From Ochotona curzoniae (taxonomy: Eukaryota; Chordata; Mammalia; Lagomorpha; Ochotonidae), in the NCBI RefSeq assembly GCF_017591425.1, contig NW_024467120.1, positions 8,494,001-8,558,000 on the forward strand: DNA of 64,000 nucleotides, in the 5' to 3' direction. This document shows positions 58,290 to 64,000 of this stretch, one piece after another. The notes under the pieces were generated by a model, which saw only the letters and a list, made by a program, of their open reading frames with translations, searched no databases and had not been told where the DNA came from. The translations under genes were made by a program, and so were the position numbers. Numbering within the stretch: the first letter of the stretch is position 1; each line of letters starts with the position of its first letter.

Positions 58290-58529
58290 GAGAAGCTATA
58301 GAGTAGTGATTTGTTAAGTCTTCAGTTTTAATCTTTACCAAGAAATTCAACATTACTTGAATAACCCTTAGACATACCTATAGCGAGAAAATATGGTAGC
58401 ATTTTTAGTTTTTTCCCTTTTATGTAAAAGACTAACAGATCATTGTTATATGATCGTTTGTCTAGCAGGAATTAAAGCATCGTCTTAAAAGTGGAAAGGA
58501 CCAAACATAATGGATCCTTCCACTGGCAG
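58290..58529. other. Unassigned spacer
   Basis: Nothing recognised. Confidence 0.4.
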
Positions 58530-58660
58530 TCATCTTGCAGCTAAAGAGACACAGGGAATTGAGAGATCTGCTCCAAGTCATGCAGCTGGTTCGACCAGAG
58601 CTCAGTTTTTCCCCCAGTTCCAACGCTGTCTGTGTTTTGCAATCCTGCTATTCTTGAGGC
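58530..58660 (-). mobile_element. MIR SINE fragment
   Basis: Antisense MIR: AAGAGACACAGGGAATTGAGAGATCTGCTCCAAGTCATGCAGCTGGTTCGACCAGAGCTCAG. It matches 'aactgaggcacagagaggttaagtaacttgcccaaggtcacacagctagtaagtggcagagct' in order. Confidence 0.75.
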
Positions 58661-59845
58661 CTCATATTTAGTCTGTGCATCTTGTTATTAGCAGTCGTTT
58701 GGGCTGATTCATGATCTACAGTGTGTGTTGTTGAAGGTTCCCATAGAGAATATGTGGACAAACAATGATGTGATGCATTACAGTAAAATTACAAATGTTA
58801 TTGATGGTGCAAAACCAGAGAAGTGAGATTCCTAACTCAGCTCTTTGATCACATGTGAGTCATTTCTCTCTCCATGGATCACTTTGTGCCCTAAGAGGAG
58901 AGTGCTTTGGTATAATTGCTTGAGATTGTCTCTGGTCCTACTCTTCAGCCAGCCTGTCCATGCCCAAAACTGTGATCCTGTCTTAAAGCTGTAAACAGAG
59001 TCTCTCTCTCCTTAGTCATGGTCTACAGACCATGTCATGTATCGAAGGGAGTCTGTTTCTAGGTAAGCTAAAGAGATGGCAGCTGAAGTTGCACTCAAGG
59101 AACTTCAAAGAACTTCTTCCATGCTATTTATTAAAGGACAATGGAAAAGAAGAGACCCAGGCTAGCCAAGGAAGGTTCCATAGTTAGTGTCCTCTTGCCA
59201 GCTCCTGAGCCTGAATCACCTTTGATACTGGCTCTCATGGAGGGACCAGTCAATGGGGAAACCTTGCTGTAGCTAGGGCTGTGTAAGACCTCAGAAAAAG
59301 GCTCCATGGAACCAGCTGTGGCCATTCCCTGAGGGAGGATCACCTTGACCAATTACAACTCCAAGTTCCTAAAGAAAGTTCGTGCTGATTTAACCAGAGT
59401 GTGCCCACTTGGTCAGAGGTTTGAAGGAAAGAATCTCCAAATGAAAGGACCAGTTTGGATGCCTAGCACGACTTTGTGAATCACCACAAGAAAAGCACCT
59501 TGTGGCAGAGGTCCTAAGTCTTGGAATGAGTTCTAAGGAGACTGCACTAAAACTTCCCTGGCTGCAAAATCGTTCTCAGTTTGTTTAATACATGACTTTC
59601 ACCCGTGGCGAGCCAAAATGTTGAAGTCTTCATTGCAGATACCAAAACAGACAAGCTGTTTTTATACATTGCTGATCTGTTTTTTAAGAAATAAGAGAGA
59701 CCTAGCCTTTAGATACTACCAGGATTGTGCCCATTTTGTAGTCCCTGAAATATAATGCTGTATGTAGTTACTTTGAACTTGTGTTTGTAGTTTGGAACCA
59801 TTAGATGAAAACAGCAAAATGAATATATACATTTAAGAAATTTGT
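58661..59845. other. Unassigned non-coding DNA, about 1.2 kb
   Basis: No recognised gene or repeat. A short inverted repeat CATGGTC-TACA-GACCATG lies near 59018. Confidence 0.4.
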
Positions 59846-60165
59846 ATTTGACCTTGTGTGGTCCAGGATGATGGTCACCTGGCCTGTGGAGTAGTACTGG
59901 ATATTGACAACATGAAATGTAGCCAAAATGAACTGAGATGTGCCATGAGGATAAAGTATACTCAAGACTTGTAAGACTTTACATGATAAGAGCAATGGAA
60001 AGTATATTATTAGTTTTAATACTGATCAAATGCTAGAATAATTGAATTGTCAGATTGAAATATGCTTAAAATTTTCATGTTTCAGTCTATGTTTTTAACT
60101 ATAGCTTTAGAAAATTTAAGGTCATATATGTGGCTTGCTTATTTCTGCTGGACAGTGGACAGTTA
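59846..60165 (+). mobile_element. Ancient TIR-type DNA transposon relic
   Basis: CTTGTGTGGTCCAGGATGATGGTCACCTGG, GAAATGTAGCCAAAATGAACTGAGATGTGCCATGAGGATAAAGTATAC and, at the right end, AAAATTTAAGGTCATATATGTGGCTTGCTTATTTCTGCTGGACAGTG. These match a widespread mammalian element whose copies include 'gaaatgtggctagtgcaactgag' and end in 'tatttctattggacagcgc'. A second piece of this family is at 63690-63850. I do not assign a family name. Confidence 0.55.
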
Positions 60166-60258
60166 TACCATGGATTGTCAGTTTTTCACGTGGAAGGTGA
60201 GTCTTTGTATCTCTGAAGCCGACAATATGCTGTGTGGTATGGAAAGGAGAGAAAGGAT

Positions 60259-60590
60259 GGGCCCACACAGTGGCCTAGCAGCTAAAGTCCTTGCCTTGAA
60301 CGCGCCAGGATCCCATATGGGCACTGGTTCTAACCCCAGCAGTCCAGCTTCCCACCCATGTCCCTGCCTGTGGCCTGGGAAAGCAGTGGAGGACAGCCCA
60401 AAGGCTCGGGACCCTACACCTGAATGGGAGACCTGGAAGAAATTCCTGACTCCTGGCTTCGGATCAGCACAGCACCAGCTGTTGTGGTCACTTGCAGATA
60501 GAATCATCGGATGGAAGATCTCTCTCTCTCTCTCTGCTCCTTTCTGTATATCTGACTGTGCGATAAAAATTGATCTTAAAAAAAAAAAAA
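60259..60590 (+). mobile_element. CSINE, young copy and donor of a local 47-base duplication
   Basis: Sense full-length SINE from GGGCCCACACAGTGGCCTAGCAGC to a 13-base A tail. It is flanked by imperfect purine-rich repeats (GAGAGAAAGGATG and GAAGAAAAGATGG). The 60493-60539 part carries the private change GCAGATAGAATC where the consensus has GGGGAGTGAATC. That same variant recurs at 61306. The plus frame 60062-60622 and the minus frame 60507-60178 overlap the SINE and are not genes. Confidence 0.95.
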
Positions 60591-60835
60591 GGAAGAAAAG
60601 ATGGAACCATCAAGAGGAGTGAGTTTCCAATGGCTGTGGTGGAGCTTCCTGCTGGAAGCTGTTAGTCATACTACCACATTCAGCCCTGAATGCCATTAAG
60701 CTTACTGAAAGTGCCCACCAGCAACCCTGGGATGAGTGCCGTCAACCACCAGTGCGTATCCGATCAACTGACAGAATCAATCGCCAAGAGCTTCCTGCTC
60801 TTTATACTGTCACATGCATTGCCTTTTTTTAAAGA

Positions 60836-60985
60836 AAGAAGATTGATTTGTTTATTTGCAAGAGTGACACACAGAGAGAGGGACGAACAGAGGCAACTTC
60901 TGACTGCTGCTTCACTTCTCAGTGGCCACAAAATCAAGAACTGGGCCAGATCAGAGCCAGTACCAGATTCAAGATGCTGTCACAT
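60836..60985 (-). mobile_element. Degenerate older CSINE fragment
   Basis: Antisense: AAGATTGATTTGTTTATTTGCAAGAGTGACACACAGAGAGAGGG, then CTTCTGACTGCTGCTTCACTTCTCAGTGGCC, and AGAACTGGGCCAGATCAGAGCCAG. The head side is lost. Confidence 0.7.
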
Positions 60986-61305
60986 ACAAACTTGACTAAG
61001 CACAAGGACCACAGAACAGTCACATATTCAAAGTAAGATAGAAGACTTTACAAACAGCAAGAAAATGCTGTTTTTAGCATTTGTTTTTCTTCAGAGACAT
61101 TGGAAATGGTAAGTATGGAAGGATTTTACGGTGCTGAAAGGAGGAATTAAAACCTGATAATCAAGAATTTCCATATCCTATAAATTTACCCTTTTAGGAC
61201 TGGGGTAAAATAAAGACATTCATCAGTTACAGGAAGCTTACCAGTATTCCTCAACATATGAAAAATGTAAGAAATTCATCACATAGGAAAAATACCAAAT
61301 GAAAA

Positions 61306-61352
61306 TGCAGATAGAATCATCGGATGGAAGATCTCTCTCTCTCTCTCTGCTC
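61306..61352 (+). repeat. 47-base copy of an internal SINE segment
   Basis: Identical over 47 bases to 60493-60539, starting TGCAGATAGAATCATCGG and ending in the CT run plus GCTC. It includes the mutation private to the 60259 SINE. It has no SINE head or tail of its own, so it is not a separate retrotransposition. Confidence 0.95.
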
Positions 61353-61371
61353 TCTCTCTCTGAAAACTATT

Positions 61372-61725
61372 ATGTTTTTGTTTGGGCTGCTGTCACAAAA
61401 TGCCCTACATTGGGTGGCTTGTAGACAGAAGATTTGTTTGTATGTTTTGTTTTGTTTTGTATGCTCACAGCCCTGAAGGACAGAGCTCAAGATCGGAGTT
61501 CCTCGGGGCCAGGTTCGGCCGAGGGCTGCCTGCTCCTTGCATTGTTACATGGCAGAAAGCGGGCCGTCGGGCTATCTGGCTTTAGTCTGTAAGGACATTA
61601 TTCCCACTTGGGAAGACTCTATCCTCCTAATCCTACACCTGCCCACAGACCCCATCTCTGAATACCATAATGTTAGAATTGGGATTTCAACATATGAATC
61701 AATGGGAAGCAATTGAGTCTGCTTG
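61372..61725 (+). mobile_element. Ancient mammalian interspersed repeat, family not assigned
   Basis: TTTGGGCTGCTGTCACAAAATGCCCTACATTGGGTGGCTTGTAG, TGCTCACAGCCCTGAAGGACAGAGCTCAAGATCGG, TAAGGACATTATTCCCACTTGGG, ACAGACCCCATCTCTGAATACC and GGGATTTCAACATATGAATC. This order matches a familiar placental repeat ('gggctgccataacaaaataccacagactgggtggcttaaacaac..ctcacagttctggaggctgg..accctatctccaaatac..gacttcaacatatgaat'). I am sure of the similarity but not of the family name. Confidence 0.65.
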
Positions 61726-61944
61726 CTTTTCACGTTTCTTTTAACTTCTTTGTATTGCTCATGGCTACCTAATAATTATACATTATGGTCTTTGCTATCT
61801 CTATAGTAACACATATTACAACTATGGAATAATCAAAGTGTGGGGGGGTATATGGACCTCTACAGTTGTGAGGCTTCTAATTTTTGAAATAGCGCAATTA
61901 CTGTAAAATGACTATGGGAGTATAAGGATGTATCTTTCAGTCTC
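61726..61944. other. Unassigned spacer
   Basis: Nothing recognised. Confidence 0.4.
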
Positions 61945-62045
61945 TAGGACTTCTCAACTTTGGTACTGTTGTCATTTGGGCCAGAAAATTCTTTGTCATG
62001 AATCTTGTTCTGTTCTGTAGCAAATGAAGGAACTGTAGAATGTCC
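61945..62045 (+). mobile_element. MER20 (hAT-Charlie) fragment
   Basis: TCTAGGACTTCTCAACTTTGGTACTGTTGTCATTTGGGCCAGAAAATTCTTTGTC, then CTGTTCTGTAGCAAATG and TGTAGAATGTCC. It matches the MER20 5' half ('ttctcaactttggcactattgacattttgggctggataattctttgttgtggg..gtgcattgtaggatgt'). The 3' half is absent. MER20 is a placental-era DNA transposon. Confidence 0.75.
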
Positions 62046-62340
62046 ATAGGAAAATGAAATTTAAACATTAAAAAAATCGTGTTATTTCTCAACTCCATCC
62101 CATTTAAGATACTTCTGTAAGAAAAAAAATGTAGCTACTTAGTCTATCCCTAAAACAATGAGGGCTAAGATTTTAGTCATGTCCATGTGCTTTCTGCTAT
62201 TATTAACTAAGGACAAGTGGATGCTCTTTCAATGTTTCAATGTTTGTTTATTTGTTTATATGTATAGATAGCAGGAAACAAGAAGAAGCTAAAAGGAACC
62301 ATGTTAGAGCAGTAAGGTAGATGCTCAATGATTCTCCATG
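62046..62340. other. Unassigned AT-rich non-coding DNA
   Basis: Nothing recognised. Confidence 0.4.
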
Positions 62341-62600
62341 GAAACGTTCACAGAATTACCCTTGTTTAATCAGAGGAATGAACAGGGACATGCTGGTGGA
62401 GAACATGTTAGGGAAGCTTTTGCAGGTTTTAGCTACAACGTGTTTGTCCATGTCCTCCAAAGCAGTCTGCTTGTAAGTGGATGATACCATTTGTTGACCC
62501 TGCAAAAAGTCAATAAATGCCTGAGCATCTAAAACAAAACAAAACAGAGCTGTTGCCATGCCCTTTGTTCTTGGCCAGTCAGCTTTTTTGACCGGAGTAC
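62341..62600 (-). pseudogene. Decayed mariner-like transposase fragment
   Basis: On the minus strand the frame 62559-62356 begins MATALFCFVLDAQAFIDFLQ and continues with GQQMVSSTYKQ. Mariner transposases carry MA(S/T)VFWDAQGxxFIDFLQGQxTxxSxYY after the first catalytic region, so the alignment is credible for about 30 residues. The tryptophan of VFWD is lost and the downstream HHDNAPAH-type motif is not visible. Upstream on the minus strand (to about 63250) there are further stop-ridden pieces that may be the rest of the element. Confidence 0.5.
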
Positions 62601-63480
62601 TTTTCCTGGTAGTGATTACTCACATTGTGTTCTGTAGGATTACATGGGTAAAGCGTGTTTTATCTCCTGTTGCAATTCTTCAGAAAAAAAAAAATAATAA
62701 AGCTTTAGGATCTTGATCCTGCAGCCCATTTGGACCCAACAGTTTTGGCATACATCAAACAGCAAGGCTAGTTTCACTTACTTTTTTCCGTCAGAGTTGG
62801 GTAAGTGGAACCCATCGAAATGACTGTGGTGTTGGCTATTGCTTATTCTGTTGATCAGCAGTCCTCTTCAATTACGGGATAAACAAGATCATTTTTGTTC
62901 TTGAAAATTGATGTGGATGATCTGTTGTCAGTTTCATAATGGCACCCTCTGATCCCTTTTTAAAAACGAGAAGACCTGTATTGGAAGCTGTTGGTTTCTT
63001 TTGAGCTTTGTCCCCATATGCCTTTCATATAACATCAGTCATTTCACCATTCACCCACCCAAACATCCTCATAAATTTGAAGTTTGCTGTGGCTTAAATT
63101 TTTAGCAGAATTCATGTTGCTCCCATAGAGGCTTTGTTCAAACTGATGTTCTTCTGCGTGTTTCCAACGAGATGCTGTCACACATGTTCTAAGAAGCTAG
63201 TATGAGTTCATTTTTGTGTAAAGCACTTTGAAATCCATACATCTTCCACAGTAAACACTTCCATGAACTGGCTTCTCTGCACAAAAAAGGAGCAGATCCA
63301 CCACAGAAGCCATAGATCTCCAGATGGGGGTAGGGGTAAACTGGATGCCAGTAAATTTGACAGTCACAATGAAATGGACAGATTCAAGCTTAGCAGAACA
63401 GATCAAAGAAGAAACAAGAAAATTTCATGGACCTATGTCAACGGAAAAAAAGTCAAGTCATAATTGGAAGTTTCTCAATG
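62601..63480 (-). mobile_element. Possible remainder of the mariner-like element
   Basis: The minus strand between 63480 and 62601 lies where the N-terminal part of the transposase should be. Fragments such as an IYEDVWVGEW-like peptide near 63080 are suggestive only. No clean frame or terminal inverted repeat was found. Listed to mark the likely extent. Confidence 0.25.
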
Positions 63481-63689
63481 AAGAGAACTACAATCCCTAA
63501 AAGCTTTGAAGCTGTAAAAATCAAACAAAAAAGCTGATTTTACTCAAAATCTTCTAGGGAAAAAAAAAAAGAAAGAAAAGAGGATGACTTTCCTTTTCAA
63601 CAAGTATGGAACATCCCCAAACTAATTAAAACTGATTGCGCTAGGGTGATCCGAAAATGTTTCCTAAAATGCATAGTTTTGTACTGTGA
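63481..63689. other. Unassigned spacer with A-rich tracts
   Basis: A-rich; nothing recognised. Confidence 0.4.
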
Positions 63690-63850
63690 ATGTCAATTAA
63701 AACCGCCAATAGTCACCTATGGCTATTGAAATGTGGCCAGTGGTACCAAGGAATTAAATTTTGTACTTAACTTGATTCTAATTAATTTTAATACCTACAC
63801 ATGACTTGGGACTACCATTTTAGTGTAATTGTAGAATATAAACTTAAAAC
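63690..63850 (+). mobile_element. Ancient TIR-type DNA transposon relic (second piece)
   Basis: CGCCAATAGTCACCTATGGCTATTGAAATGTGGCCAGTGGTACCAAGGAATTAAATTTTG, then TTCTAATTAATTTTAATACC and CATGACTTGGGACTACC. It follows the same consensus as 59846-60165 ('gccacatgtggctattgaaatgtggctagtgcaactgaggaactgaattttaa..aattaatttaaat'). Confidence 0.6.
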
Positions 63851-64000
63851 ATTGATATAGTGATAAAATGACTTTCAGTACCCACAGCAAATACAGATGA
63901 TGCCATTAAAAGTTCTGTAATTGAAAATTATTTAGTGTGCTTAATGTTATACATCTAATTGATTTATCTACAGTCTCTGTGACTCAACTATACTCATTCC
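63851..64000. other. Unassigned AT-rich end of window
   Basis: Nothing recognised. Confidence 0.4.

Noticed and set aside
60062..60622. 186-codon plus-strand open frame
   Set aside because: Its second half is the sense strand of a young CSINE (60259-60590) and the first half is an ancient DNA transposon relic; no real protein.

Overview
This is mammalian nuclear DNA with no recognisable protein-coding exon. The best species clue is the dominant SINE. At least 27 tRNA-derived C-type SINE (CSINE) copies are visible. They share an internal RNA polymerase III box B, the segment CCCATATGGGCGCCGGTTCTAA, a GGCCTGGGAAAGCAG block, and an AAATAAATCTTT-type tail. CSINEs are confined to lagomorphs (established knowledge). 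The younger copies match my memory of the pika (Ochotona) form better than the rabbit form, so a pika is the likeliest source (inference).

Layout. 1-2.3 kb: minus-strand L1 ORF2 relic carrying two later SINEs. 2.3-18.3 kb: AT-rich non-coding DNA with ancient L1M and L2 fragments and many SINEs. 18.3-23.6 kb: few repeats, with enhancer-like sequence. 23.6-30 kb: older SINEs, MIR, L2 and a mariner-type MITE. 30.8-32.8 kb: a second minus-strand L1 (3' UTR plus ORF2 C-terminus). 33-42.3 kb: SINEs, a large compound microsatellite, and a cluster of three SINEs at 39.6-40.6 kb. 42.35-53.1 kb: about 10.8 kb without any recognised CSINE or L1. This block holds a CpG-rich segment (46.1-47.1 kb) and an AT-rich block that keeps many CpGs (49.4-50.2 kb), the best candidates for functional DNA here. 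53.1-64 kb: SINE-rich again, with mariner-type MITEs, an ancient TIR-type DNA transposon, MER20, and a decayed mariner-like transposase.

Most short open frames in the window come from SINEs, L1 or chance. The region reads as an intron or gene-desert segment near a regulated gene. I cannot name the locus from sequence alone. No CRISPR array, operon, prokaryotic system, tRNA gene or rRNA gene is present. Repeat families were assigned by eye from remembered consensus features, and their boundaries are accurate to roughly 5-30 bases unless target-site duplications are stated.
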